From: a virus
Direction: 5' to 3' (one strand)
Virus record (IMG/VR): IMGVR_UViG_3300005838_000009
Span: 1-64,000 of that record
Length of the DNA: 64,000 nucleotides
Positions 49,577-57,239 of the stretch are shown here, one piece after another; positions within the stretch are counted from its first letter, which is position 1; each line of letters begins with the position of its first letter. Below the pieces are notes generated by a model. The model worked only from the letters and a program-made list of their open reading frames with translations, ran no database searches and was not told the DNA's origin. Made by a program: the position numbers and the translations under genes.

Positions 49577-49848
49577 ATATAAAAAGAAATATACATTCAG
49601 GTTATAAAGAATGGCAAAACATACCTGATGAATTAAAAACAGATTTCATGAAGAAATCAATATTTGGTAAATATCAATACATATGTACTAGTAAGAAAGG
49701 AACAATTAGTATAGTTAGTTTTAATAATAGAATAACTAATGATGATTGGAAATGGGAAATATATAGTTATGAGAAACTATTTGATGATGTTGAAAGATTT
49801 AATACATTGGAACAGGCTAAAGCAAAAGCAAGGAGTTATTTAGATTGA
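49573..49848 (+). CDS. 91-residue protein, intact paralogue of the broken gene at 63607
   Basis: The product HSGYKEWQNIP...KYQYICTSKKGTISIVSF...WEIYSYEKLFDDVERF aligns along its length with the split product at 63607-63868. A small beta protein of unknown role. Confidence 0.65.
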   Translation: MNIKRNIHSGYKEWQNIPDELKTDFMKKSIFGKYQYICTSKKGTISIVSFNNRITNDDWKWEIYSYEKLFDDVERFNTLEQAKAKARSYLD

Positions 49849-49925
49849 CTAAATTTAAGAAAGGTGAAAGACATAGGTGTAAAGACTGTTGCAAAGAGGA
49901 AGATGATGAAGATACTAAAGAGTAA
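49845..49925 (+). CDS. 26-residue charged microprotein
   Basis: TTG start (TTGA coupling); MTKFKKGERHRCKDCCKEED has three Cys and a strongly acidic end. Confidence 0.42.
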   Translation: MTKFKKGERHRCKDCCKEEDDEDTKE

Positions 49926-50043
49926 TTCATTTGTAACATTAGAATATGATAGAAATGAAATAATAAAAGCATTTAAACTAAAAGGTATTGTAACTAATAT
50001 AAGAGTTGAAGACAATAAATTGATAGTAGATTTACAATCATGA
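49903..50043 (+). CDS. 46-residue beta protein
   Basis: MMKILKSNSFVTLEYDRNEI...VEDNKLIVDLQS; overlaps the previous frame by 23 nt and couples into the next. Confidence 0.5.
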   Translation: MMKILKSNSFVTLEYDRNEIIKAFKLKGIVTNIRVEDNKLIVDLQS

Positions 50044-50171
50044 AACACACATATAAAGCATTCACAGATATGCAAGAATCAATGCAAGAAATGTTCCAAA
50101 TGGGCATGACTATGTATTACAAGACTTGGGTACAACCGTTTTTTAAGGCATGGTGTAAAGATACAACATGA
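50040..50171 (+). CDS. 43-residue Met/aromatic-rich protein
   Basis: Contains DMQESMQEMFQMGMTMYYKTW, with many Met. ATGA-coupled. Unassigned. Confidence 0.48.
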   Translation: MKHTYKAFTDMQESMQEMFQMGMTMYYKTWVQPFFKAWCKDTT

Positions 50172-50251
50172 TAGTACAAGGTCAAATGAGTGATGGGGGA
50201 TATAGTCCTGTTGAAATCACCATAGTAGATGAGGTTGAAGAAAATGAGTAA
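50168..50251 (+). CDS. 27-residue microprotein
   Basis: MIVQGQMSDGGYSPVEITIV, ATGA-coupled to its neighbours. Confidence 0.4.
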   Translation: MIVQGQMSDGGYSPVEITIVDEVEENE

Positions 50252-50579
50252 AATTAGCCAAGAGAAATTTACTAAAGGAGGCGAAATAGTCTTAAGATTC
50301 TTAGATGAGGGGAAATCTAAAGGTAAAGAGTTAAGGGCTTCTGACGCATATGACCTATTAGAATCAAAGGGTTATAGTGAAGATGAAGTGTTAGAGGTTG
50401 TTAATGGTGTAATTGCCTTCCTTAAACACATAAAGAATGACCATAGTATGTGTCATGACGGTTGTGAAAGAGCAGATAGAAAATGTGATGATGATAGTTG
50501 CAAATGTAATGAAAAGAAACATGATAGACCTAAAGAAATATGCACATATACTGATGACGAGTTAGAGGACATGAAATGA
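50244..50579 (+). CDS. Helical protein with Cys-rich tail
   Basis: From ATG 50244 (MSKISQEKF) the 111-residue product has a helical part FLDEGKS...AYDLLESKGYSEDEVLEVVNGV (the L-x3-G family). A tail CHDGC...CDDDSCKC then could bind metal. Confidence 0.63.
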   Translation: MSKISQEKFTKGGEIVLRFLDEGKSKGKELRASDAYDLLESKGYSEDEVLEVVNGVIAFLKHIKNDHSMCHDGCERADRKCDDDSCKCNEKKHDRPKEICTYTDDELEDMK

Positions 50580-50917
50580 AAGAAAAACAAGAATGCAAAA
50601 TTTGTAAGCGTGATATGACACCAAATCTATGCGAAACACATAAAAACGCAAAAGAAAAGTGTTATTATTGTCATCTACTAAAAGAGCACGTTGATGAGTT
50701 CAAACCTGAAGAAGATAAAACACCTACTGCACCTAAGAAAGATAAACCAATAAAAGAAGACAAATTAACTAAAATGAAAGACAAAGTAAATGACGCAGTT
50801 GATAAATCAAAATCTAAAACTGATAGACCTGAATTAGAATCAGAATCACCTAAAGATTCAAAGAATGAGTATGGTTTCAGTAGACATGATAAAGATGATA
50901 GGGGGTTGTACTCATGA
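50576..50917 (+). CDS. Zinc-finger protein with disordered tail
   Basis: CKICKRDMTPNLCETHKN...CYYCH gives a zinc site in the first 40 residues. The rest is Lys/Asp/Ser-rich and likely disordered. Confidence 0.63.
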   Translation: MKEKQECKICKRDMTPNLCETHKNAKEKCYYCHLLKEHVDEFKPEEDKTPTAPKKDKPIKEDKLTKMKDKVNDAVDKSKSKTDRPELESESPKDSKNEYGFSRHDKDDRGLYS

Positions 50918-51099
50918 CAAGTTGGGCTTGTGAAAAGAGAGGAAATCTAATCAATCAGATATTTCCTAACACACCTGTAAATGATACAAACCTAATAGAT
51001 AATGAGAATGGTTATATTATGAATACACCAGAACAACAACAAAAGGCTATTGATATCAGAAATAAGATATGGGATGCTGTAAAGAGGGGAAGAAAATGA
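50914..51099 (+). CDS. 61-residue hypothetical protein
   Basis: MTSWACEKRGNLINQIFP...C-terminal helix QKAIDIRNKIWDAVKRGRK. ATGA-coupled to its upstream gene. Confidence 0.56.
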   Translation: MTSWACEKRGNLINQIFPNTPVNDTNLIDNENGYIMNTPEQQQKAIDIRNKIWDAVKRGRK

Positions 51100-51245
51100 C
51101 AGATGAAGATAAAATAAGGATTGCATTAGAGAACTCATATGATAAAGGTACTATACTTATAATTGATATGATACAAAGAAGTGATGATTTAGAAGAATTA
51201 AAAGACCTTACAAAATCATTAAAGGATAAGTTGGAATCAAAATGA
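51096..51245 (+). CDS. 49-residue helical protein, paralogue of next gene
   Basis: KIRIALENSYDKGTILIIDMI aligns with KLKITLGLSYDQGAISVIDMI of the following product, a tandem duplicate. Confidence 0.58.
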   Translation: MTDEDKIRIALENSYDKGTILIIDMIQRSDDLEELKDLTKSLKDKLESK

Positions 51246-51469
51246 AAGTAGATACAGATGATCCACGATATAGAGATAAATTAAAGATAACTCTCGGTCT
51301 ATCTTATGATCAGGGTGCTATTAGTGTTATTGATATGATTATGGAAAGAAGTGCTAAGGGTGTCCCCGTTAAAGATATAATGGAAGAATTTTTAGCATTA
51401 AAACACAAACTAGAATTAGACGCTAATAAAGTAGGGTTTGATAGGAGAAAGTATGATGAAAGATTATGA
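51242..51469 (+). CDS. 75-residue helical protein, paralogue of previous gene
   Basis: Shares SYDxGxI..IDMI with the upstream product and extends it with a charged C-terminal helix (FLALKHKLELDANKVGFDRR). Confidence 0.62.
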   Translation: MKVDTDDPRYRDKLKITLGLSYDQGAISVIDMIMERSAKGVPVKDIMEEFLALKHKLELDANKVGFDRRKYDERL

Positions 51470-51638
51470 TGTAGCAATGTATGTTGCGAATGGGTATTCT
51501 TCAAACATACACCCTGATGAGATATTTGAGGATTTAGTAAAATTTGGTGTAGATGAAGAACAATATATTAGAGTGCATAAAGTATTAGACAAAAAATGGG
51601 CGAAAGATATAGAAATGACAAAAGAGGATTTTAAATGA
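51453..51638 (+). CDS. Helical protein of the L-x3-G family
   Basis: ATG 51453 is preceded by GGAG. The product has EIFEDLVKFGVDEEQYIRVHKVLDKKW, the family pattern seen at 47419, 50244 and 54308. Confidence 0.6.
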   Translation: MMKDYDVAMYVANGYSSNIHPDEIFEDLVKFGVDEEQYIRVHKVLDKKWAKDIEMTKEDFK

Positions 51639-52306
51639 ACAAAGATAAAGTAGTTGCCTGTGCTAATGAGGTACAGAATCATATGTTCAGAGGCTTAGAT
51701 GCAGACGAATCTAGGGAAATACTTGAGAAATCATTTGACAAAGACACTATAATGATGGCTATGGAAATGATTAAACAGGCAAGAATACATGATGACAGTC
51801 CTTATAAGCAGGTGTCAGAAATTATCACTCGTTGCATGGGTGAGTTGGGAAAGCAAGAAGAAGACATAGTTGATGTGGATTCATTCTATAAACTTGCTGA
51901 AAAGGCTTACAAAGTGTTTATGAATGATAAAGAAGGTAGGGCTATACCTGTTGTCTTTATGTATATTAAAGGCAATAAGAAACTTGGTGTATGTCCTATA
52001 ACTGAGGGTGATCCTAACAAAAGTCCAATGGATTATCTAAAACAAGTAGTATATACTGCAAAACCAGATGCTTATTGTTTCTGTGCTGAGGCTAGTATGT
52101 CTAAAGATTTGGAAAAGAGTCAATATAAGTATGGTGACATACAAAATGATCCTGATTCAGTAGATGTAATGGTGATGACAGGTAATGAAAAGAATGGTAA
52201 TTCCCCCTTTAATAAAGGATTTGAATTGGTCGGTAAAGAAGGCAAATTGAAATTCAAAGAGATTAAAGATTATGGGGAAAATATGGAGAGTGATAAAACA
52301 CCTTGA
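51635..52306 (+). CDS. Hypothetical protein
   Basis: The 223-residue product has a helical N-terminal half (GLDADESREILEKSFDKDTIMMAMEMI, again L-x3-G-like). An alpha/beta C-terminal half follows (AIPVVFMYIKGNKKLGVCPITEGDP; AYCFCAEASM; VDVMVMTGNEKNG). The second part could be an enzyme, but no catalytic motif is clear. Confidence 0.68.
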   Translation: MNKDKVVACANEVQNHMFRGLDADESREILEKSFDKDTIMMAMEMIKQARIHDDSPYKQVSEIITRCMGELGKQEEDIVDVDSFYKLAEKAYKVFMNDKEGRAIPVVFMYIKGNKKLGVCPITEGDPNKSPMDYLKQVVYTAKPDAYCFCAEASMSKDLEKSQYKYGDIQNDPDSVDVMVMTGNEKNGNSPFNKGFELVGKEGKLKFKEIKDYGENMESDKTP

Positions 52307-52506
52307 CCTTTTCAGATGATTTCTACAAAGTAGGAGAGATTGATCATGATTATGGTTCTTGTGGAACTTGTGGACATTCAATACTACACCATAAATTTAG
52401 TGGGTTTGGAACTTGGTTTATCAACCTATTTAGAGGTGGATATAAGAAAAATGCAGGATATTGTAAAGCACCAAACTGTAAATGTAAAAAGGGGTGGACA
52501 CCATAA
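52303..52506 (+). CDS. Zinc-binding protein
   Basis: TTG start. CGTCGHSILHH...CKAPNCKCKK gives Cys/His ligands at both ends of a hydrophobic FGTWFINLFRGG centre. Confidence 0.58.
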   Translation: MTFSDDFYKVGEIDHDYGSCGTCGHSILHHKFSGFGTWFINLFRGGYKKNAGYCKAPNCKCKKGWTP

Positions 52507-52643
52507 TAGAACATGATATAGCAATCACAAGTATCATATTGATGATGATATATTCTGATATAGCCATGCACTTTAGATTGAATGGAACTATCAAAGGTTA
52601 TCTATCTAGTTGGAAGAAAGACCTAAAGAGGTTAGTATCATGA
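52494..52643 (+). CDS. 49-residue membrane-associated protein
   Basis: GTG 52494, MDTIIEHDIAITSIILMMIY; one hydrophobic stretch then a basic end. Overlaps its neighbours. Confidence 0.48.
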   Translation: MDTIIEHDIAITSIILMMIYSDIAMHFRLNGTIKGYLSSWKKDLKRLVS

Positions 52644-52987
52644 AAATTAGAGATTTGAAAAACATGATGAAAGATATTAAATTCATCAATGAAGCAACAG
52701 TAAAACTAGAATACCATAAAGAAAATACATTGTCTGATGATAGAAAGAAACTACATAGAGATATATTGTTACCAAAGTTAAATGAAACAATGGAAGGTAT
52801 GAATGATATTGTAGAAGAAATGTGTGTTAATCTACCAGAAGATATGGAACTACCTAGTGATCCTCAACTAGAGGCTATGATTGAAACAACAAAGGTATAT
52901 AAAGCAAAGTGTATTGAGTTGTTAAAACATGTAGATGGACAGAAAAAAATGGAATATAGTGATGACGAATTGGAGAGATTAAAATGA
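52640..52987 (+). CDS. Helical protein
   Basis: Start ATG 52640 (MKIRDLKNMMKDIKF). The 115-residue product is almost entirely charged helix. It is ATGA-coupled to its neighbours. Unassigned. Confidence 0.64.
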   Translation: MKIRDLKNMMKDIKFINEATVKLEYHKENTLSDDRKKLHRDILLPKLNETMEGMNDIVEEMCVNLPEDMELPSDPQLEAMIETTKVYKAKCIELLKHVDGQKKMEYSDDELERLK

Positions 52988-53175
52988 TCGAATCAATCAT
53001 ATTTTGGTGGGCAATCGTTATAGTAATACTGAATACCATAGTAATACTATTACCTGATAGATTGTTATTACCGAAAAATCCAAAAGCATATAGATACAGG
53101 ATTAGTGCGTTAGGTTCAATAATCTATTCGTCATTGGTACTGATGTATATATATGGAGTACAAATTGCGTTTTAG
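52984..53175 (+). CDS. Two-helix membrane protein
   Basis: IIFWWAIVIVILNTIVILL and ISALGSIIYSSLVLMYIYG are membrane helices with a short loop; a second holin-like shape in this window. Confidence 0.6.
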   Translation: MIESIIFWWAIVIVILNTIVILLPDRLLLPKNPKAYRYRISALGSIIYSSLVLMYIYGVQIAF

Positions 53176-53509
53176 CGACGAAGACGATTTTTCAAAGTCT
53201 TTTGAAAAAGCATATAACGACCATAACACAACAGGTGGGTTGCCTGATGAATTAGTAGATGAATATCATGATAACGTCAACCCAGATAAAAAACAACCAA
53301 AACTAAAGATACTTGGTAATAGTGATAGAGAGTATTTATCATTTATCATTGGTGGTCTATCCACACAAACAGATATGTCGGATAGTAGAAAGTCGAGGGC
53401 AATGCATAGTGTAGCCAACAGACTAGGGATTAGTCATGATGAGGCAAAACAACTATTGAAAACCTTGATGGCTAATAATAACATACACTTAGGTGAATAC
53501 GAAAAATGA
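53153..53509 (+). CDS. Hypothetical protein
   Basis: The 118-residue acidic product has a C-terminal helical domain (SRAMHSVANRLGISHDEAKQLLKTLM) reminiscent of a small DNA-binding or UBA-like bundle. Overlaps its neighbours. Confidence 0.64.
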   Translation: MEYKLRFSDEDDFSKSFEKAYNDHNTTGGLPDELVDEYHDNVNPDKKQPKLKILGNSDREYLSFIIGGLSTQTDMSDSRKSRAMHSVANRLGISHDEAKQLLKTLMANNNIHLGEYEK

Positions 53510-53772
53510 CCATTCTTGTATGCCCAAAGAATAAGAAACATACCCTCAAAACAACCGATAACGACGACAGATTTGAGGAACTAACTTGTGTTTCTTGTGG
53601 TTCTAAGGTGTACAAACCTAAAGTGTGTTCACAAAAGGTCATCACTCCAACGCAGAGTGGTATAGAATTGATGCCTGAAAGTTATGAGATTGCACAAACA
53701 TGGCAACCTGATGTACTTGATGAAGATGAATCATTCAGTTTATACTGCAATGAAGCACAACAAAGATACTAG
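53506..53772 (+). CDS. Zinc-binding protein
   Basis: CPKNKKH...CVSCGSK near the N-terminus forms the metal site; the acidic C-terminus is unlike known families. Confidence 0.6.
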   Translation: MTILVCPKNKKHTLKTTDNDDRFEELTCVSCGSKVYKPKVCSQKVITPTQSGIELMPESYEIAQTWQPDVLDEDESFSLYCNEAQQRY

Positions 53773-53866
53773 AGATCGGAAACTCTACACAAAGATTCGT
53801 AACAACATTCACACTCGAGTGTGTCATTCTAATGGTATGCCAAGACGTAAGAGCCTCCAATACTAG
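53750..53866 (+). CDS. 38-residue very basic microprotein
   Basis: MKHNKDTRDRKLYTKIRNNI...GMPRRKSLQY, positively charged, overlaps the previous gene by 23 nt. It may bind nucleic acid. Confidence 0.45.
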   Translation: MKHNKDTRDRKLYTKIRNNIHTRVCHSNGMPRRKSLQY

Positions 53867-53913
53867 TAGAGAGGGGATAGTGGCGAATTATCTTATGTCT
53901 ACCTATTACAATC

Positions 53914-54129
53914 ATGAAACAAAACACAATATGGGGATTGTTACTAATAGTCTTCATAGTATTGAATTGTTACAGCCTAGCACATAACTTACCAGCAGTT
54001 ATTGGTGGGTATGCTGACAATTTCACCTATGGATTAATAGTAATTGAGGTTATTGTCGTTGTGGCTCTGACATATATGTTGTTCAAGTATTATGTGCCTG
54101 AGTGGACAAAGCCTAAATACACGGGTTAG
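53914..54129 (+). CDS. Two-helix membrane protein
   Basis: IWGLLLIVFIVLNCYSLAH and YGLIVIEVIVVVALTYMLF are membrane helices. A 19-codon frame starting GTG 54129 overlaps its stop. Confidence 0.6.
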   Translation: MKQNTIWGLLLIVFIVLNCYSLAHNLPAVIGGYADNFTYGLIVIEVIVVVALTYMLFKYYVPEWTKPKYTG

Positions 54130-54171
54130 TGAAAGAACGTAGATACGTCATCACGCCCAAATTTTTTAATA

Positions 54172-54303
54172 ATGGAAATAATAGTTAGTTGTTCAAAGTG
54201 TTGGGAATATGTAACCCTACATTGTACAGATAAAGTTGGAACAGAATTTAAAGGCGAATGTGAACATTGTAGGGTTACGTTAGACGCTATATTTAACCCT
54301 TAG
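54172..54303 (+). CDS. 43-residue zinc-ribbon protein
   Basis: CSKC and CEHC with an intervening beta segment; MEIIVSCSKCWEYV start. Free-standing ribbon. Confidence 0.56.
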   Translation: MEIIVSCSKCWEYVTLHCTDKVGTEFKGECEHCRVTLDAIFNP

Positions 54304-54307
54304 AATT

Positions 54308-54511
54308 ATGAATATATCAAAAGAAGAAAAGAATCTCATATCTATGATGAGTAAATGGCATGATGAGGGTAAATATACCACATGGGCTATTATGAAACTC
54401 ACTACTATGGGTTTTAGTAAAGAAACCATTGATAGTCTTGCTGGTAAAGCAGTATGGGCTATGGAAAATGGTAAAATGTCTATTAAGACAGGAGAGTGGC
54501 TTGAAAGTTAA
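54308..54511 (+). CDS. Helical protein of the L-x3-G family
   Basis: WHDEGKYTTWAIMKLTTMGFSKETIDSLAG shares the family pattern. 67 residues, unknown role. Confidence 0.6.
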   Translation: MNISKEEKNLISMMSKWHDEGKYTTWAIMKLTTMGFSKETIDSLAGKAVWAMENGKMSIKTGEWLES

Positions 54512-54641
54512 ATCACATAAATATGTAGAGATTACAGCAAATGAACTACTAGAGAAGTTTAATCTTAAGGGTATTCCTAGTGGTTTTACTATGACTACTA
54601 AAGATGATAAGACTATAATTAGGTTTGATTTACATGAATGA
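54501..54641 (+). CDS. 46-residue alpha/beta protein
   Basis: TTG 54501 is preceded by GGAG. YVEITANELLEKFNLKGIPS then TTKDDKTIIRFDLHE, a compact fold. Unassigned. Confidence 0.52.
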   Translation: MKVKSHKYVEITANELLEKFNLKGIPSGFTMTTKDDKTIIRFDLHE

Positions 54642-54768
54642 ATTAGATGAATTAGTGAATAGTGGTAGTTGTTTCCCATGTGAGCAAGGTGTACATAATT
54701 GCACTGAGAAATGTGCTTGTGTGAGGTGTAAGCGTACAGTTGATAAATGGGAAACAAGCAAAGATTAA
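54634..54768 (+). CDS. 44-residue six-Cys protein
   Basis: CFPC...CTEKCACVRC packs six Cys in about 20 residues, likely a metal knot. Confidence 0.55.
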   Translation: MNELDELVNSGSCFPCEQGVHNCTEKCACVRCKRTVDKWETSKD

Positions 54769-54916
54769 ATGGCGTGATTTCTTTGGTCAATACCATGAAG
54801 AAGGTGCTAATGATTGTATAATATGTGGATTCCCCTGTTATCAAAGATGGGACAAGAGATATAATGGGTATAGAGGGTTCTGTACTCAATGTGATAGTGA
54901 TTGGGCTGAGAGTTAA
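54740..54916 (+). CDS. Zinc-ribbon protein with alternative start
   Basis: The frame codes CIICGFPC...CTQC. TTG 54740 is the only start without a stop between, giving 58 residues. Overlaps the previous gene by 29 nt. Confidence 0.5.
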   Translation: MINGKQAKIKWRDFFGQYHEEGANDCIICGFPCYQRWDKRYNGYRGFCTQCDSDWAES

Positions 54917-54919
54917 AAT

Positions 54920-55156
54920 ATGAACGTAATTGAAGAAATGTTAGAAAGGCTTAAAACTGCTGAATTTCATTGTGCAAAATGCAATAAAAGCATGAAGGAT
55001 ATTAGTACGGGTAACGGTAAATGTCCTGATTGTGGATTTAGTACGGGTATGAGTGCTTCTATGGAAGTTGATATTGTATTTAAAGGAATAGATGTTCCCC
55101 CTGAAATAATGAGGGATATGAAAACATTACTAATAAGGAATTTGCGTAATGGCTAA
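54920..55156 (+). CDS. Zinc-ribbon protein
   Basis: CAKCNKSM...CPDCGF after an N-terminal helix, then a beta/helix part (MEVDIVFKGIDVPPEIM). 78 residues. Confidence 0.64.
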   Translation: MNVIEEMLERLKTAEFHCAKCNKSMKDISTGNGKCPDCGFSTGMSASMEVDIVFKGIDVPPEIMRDMKTLLIRNLRNG

Positions 55157-55343
55157 TAGAATAGATAAAGAAACAGGTATTAAACTACCTAAAGGCGATA
55201 GCAAACGAGAATGGCGTAGATGGAAGAACGCAGGATCTAGTAGAGAACGTAATAACGAGAGATACCTACAAAGAGTTAAAATCTTCGCAAAGAAGTTTGG
55301 ACTATCAACGGAAGAAGCAGATGAGTTCAGTTTTACAGGCTGA
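55149..55343 (+). CDS. Basic hypothetical protein
   Basis: KREWRRWKNAGSSRERNNERYLQRVKIFAKKFGL is strongly basic and helical, suggesting nucleic-acid binding. Confidence 0.6.
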   Translation: MANRIDKETGIKLPKGDSKREWRRWKNAGSSRERNNERYLQRVKIFAKKFGLSTEEADEFSFTG

Positions 55344-55358
55344 CTCTATTTTTGATTA

Positions 55359-55553
55359 ATGAAAGTAGGACAAAGAATAAGGATATGTAAATCAGATGAA
55401 GGACAATTACAACATTTTCCTGTTGGTGAGAGAGGTACTTTGGTTAGATTTGAAATAAATAATGATAAGCATATTATTATGAAAATTAAATTCGACAATG
55501 GTGAAACATATATTATGGACAGTACTCATTTTAGATTTGAGGTATATAGATGA
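55359..55553 (+). CDS. SH3-like small beta protein
   Basis: KVGQRIRICKSDEG...VGERGTLVRFEI...IKFDNGETYIM has the strand-turn pattern of DUF4926/KOW-like barrels. Related in form to the product of 62322-62555. Confidence 0.58.
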   Translation: MKVGQRIRICKSDEGQLQHFPVGERGTLVRFEINNDKHIIMKIKFDNGETYIMDSTHFRFEVYR

Positions 55554-56071
55554 AGACATTACATACAGAAGCATACTATACATATAGAAGTGATGTTATT
55601 AACCAGACTATTGAAGATGGTTGGTCAACAGAAAAATATAGACTAACTGCTGGTACATATGGTACACCGAAAATAGTTACTACATATAGACCTCAAGGTT
55701 GGGATAAAAAAACACAAATAAAGGTTAAATTTAGTACATTCTTTAACCATGACGGTAAAAATTATGCTTATTTACCTAGAATAGAAGTATTAGTAAGACA
55801 AGTTGATGATAAGATGAGATTAATAGCAGAAACCCCTATATTTAGAACAAATGTTAGAGGTATTATTAGAAGTTGTCCTTTCTGTAATAATGAAAGTATA
55901 GTTAAACTTAACGATAAATGGATATGTTCATGTGGATTTAATTATTCAGAAGATTCATGTAGAGCATTGTCAAAGACACCTATTCGTAGAGGTGTAATTA
56001 ATCCTAATGCGTTTCAAGTATTAATGAATGGTGGACAATCATTCATATTAGGAAATAAATATGTATTATGA
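55550..56071 (+). CDS. Zinc-binding hypothetical protein
   Basis: The 173-residue product has CPFCNNES...WICSCGF near residue 105-127, after a beta-rich N-terminal domain. Upstream of the ATPase/VWA pair. Confidence 0.65.
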   Translation: MKTLHTEAYYTYRSDVINQTIEDGWSTEKYRLTAGTYGTPKIVTTYRPQGWDKKTQIKVKFSTFFNHDGKNYAYLPRIEVLVRQVDDKMRLIAETPIFRTNVRGIIRSCPFCNNESIVKLNDKWICSCGFNYSEDSCRALSKTPIRRGVINPNAFQVLMNGGQSFILGNKYVL

Positions 56072-56077
56072 AAAATT

Positions 56078-56305
56078 ATGATGAACAAATTAGTTCTAGA
56101 CAAAGGGTTGACGTTCAGGGTTGACAAACAATGCAATATTACCATGCGTAATATGCAGAAGTTGATTAAACTTAGATACCGTCAAGCAATGTACGCATTT
56201 AGAGAGATGTTTTCACAGGCAACCTTAGAGGGTTGTGTATGTGCTTCTAAATGTGTTACAAAAGAGGATAAAGCATTAGCAAAGGAAATGAGTTACTTAA
56301 TATGA
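56078..56305 (+). CDS. 75-residue hypothetical protein coupled to the AAA+ gene
   Basis: The basic helical product (LIKLRYRQAMYAFREMF) has two Cys near its end. ATGA coupling to the ATPase gene suggests joint expression. Confidence 0.6.
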   Translation: MMNKLVLDKGLTFRVDKQCNITMRNMQKLIKLRYRQAMYAFREMFSQATLEGCVCASKCVTKEDKALAKEMSYLI

Positions 56306-57225
56306 AGACTGTAACAAAGAAAGTATTGGAAGGTAAAGTAGAGAATTTAGATGAGCAAATTCCAACCATACCAATCAAATATGACTTGTATGCACCAAAG
56401 AGATTTGGTAAATATATAGCAATGGGTAATGAGTTAGACCTATTGAAATGTGTCATGAAAGCAGGATTGCCGTTCTTAATGGAAGGAGAGAAAGGTATTG
56501 GAAAGACAATGGCAGTTGTTGAAGCCTGTGCAGATGACGATACACCTTTGGTATCATTCAGTTGTTCGACGGGAACAACAATGGGTGATATTATTGGCAG
56601 AGAGCACCTACATAATGGTAATTCCGTGTTTAAACTAGGTGTATTACCAACTGCTATTAAAGTGGCAAACCACTTTGGTAAAGCAGTTCTCTATCTGGAT
56701 GAGTTGAACGCACTTGATCCAGAAATACAGAAGATGTTAAATCCTGTCATAGACGACAGAAGAAGTTTGATAGTTAATAACGAACTATTCGAACTTGATG
56801 AGGGTGTCGAGTTCACTATCATTGCTACGCAGAATCCAAGTTACTACGCTGGGGTAAACCCATTGAACGAGGACTTGCGATCTAGATTCGTTGGTAAGGT
56901 AATTGAATACCCAACAACCAAACAGATTTCATCTGTAATTGATTGGACAGACATACCTAAAAGAGAAGTACAAGCACCATTGTTAGCATTAGCAGTTGAC
57001 ACACTATCAATGAAGAAGGATGACAAAGTTGATTATGTCATATCCGTAAGAGATATTGCTCTCTTTACAAAGTGTTATAGAGCCTTCTTGAAAAACAAGG
57101 CTTTGAAATCCAATGCATTAGAGTATGCGATTGAATCTGCTATCTTAATCAAATATGCAGACCCTGAGGAAAGAGAAGTAATTAGAGCTAGGGCTCAAGA
57201 TACGTTTGGAGTGAACGTATATTAA
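56302..57225 (+). CDS. MoxR/CobS-like AAA+ ATPase
   Basis: The 307-residue ATPase has Walker A GEKGIGKT (about residue 62), Walker B VLYLDELNALDP, sensor 1 FTIIATQNPS and an arginine-finger-type LRSRF. MoxR-family proteins work with VWA partners as chaperone-like remodelling machines; CobS, a relative, powers cobalt chelation with CobT. The next gene is a CobT-like VWA protein. CobS-like genes are known in marine tailed viruses. A cobalamin role here is not shown. Confidence 0.85.
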   Translation: MKTVTKKVLEGKVENLDEQIPTIPIKYDLYAPKRFGKYIAMGNELDLLKCVMKAGLPFLMEGEKGIGKTMAVVEACADDDTPLVSFSCSTGTTMGDIIGREHLHNGNSVFKLGVLPTAIKVANHFGKAVLYLDELNALDPEIQKMLNPVIDDRRSLIVNNELFELDEGVEFTIIATQNPSYYAGVNPLNEDLRSRFVGKVIEYPTTKQISSVIDWTDIPKREVQAPLLALAVDTLSMKKDDKVDYVISVRDIALFTKCYRAFLKNKALKSNALEYAIESAILIKYADPEEREVIRARAQDTFGVNVY

Positions 57226-57239
57226 GAGGAGGGATCATA

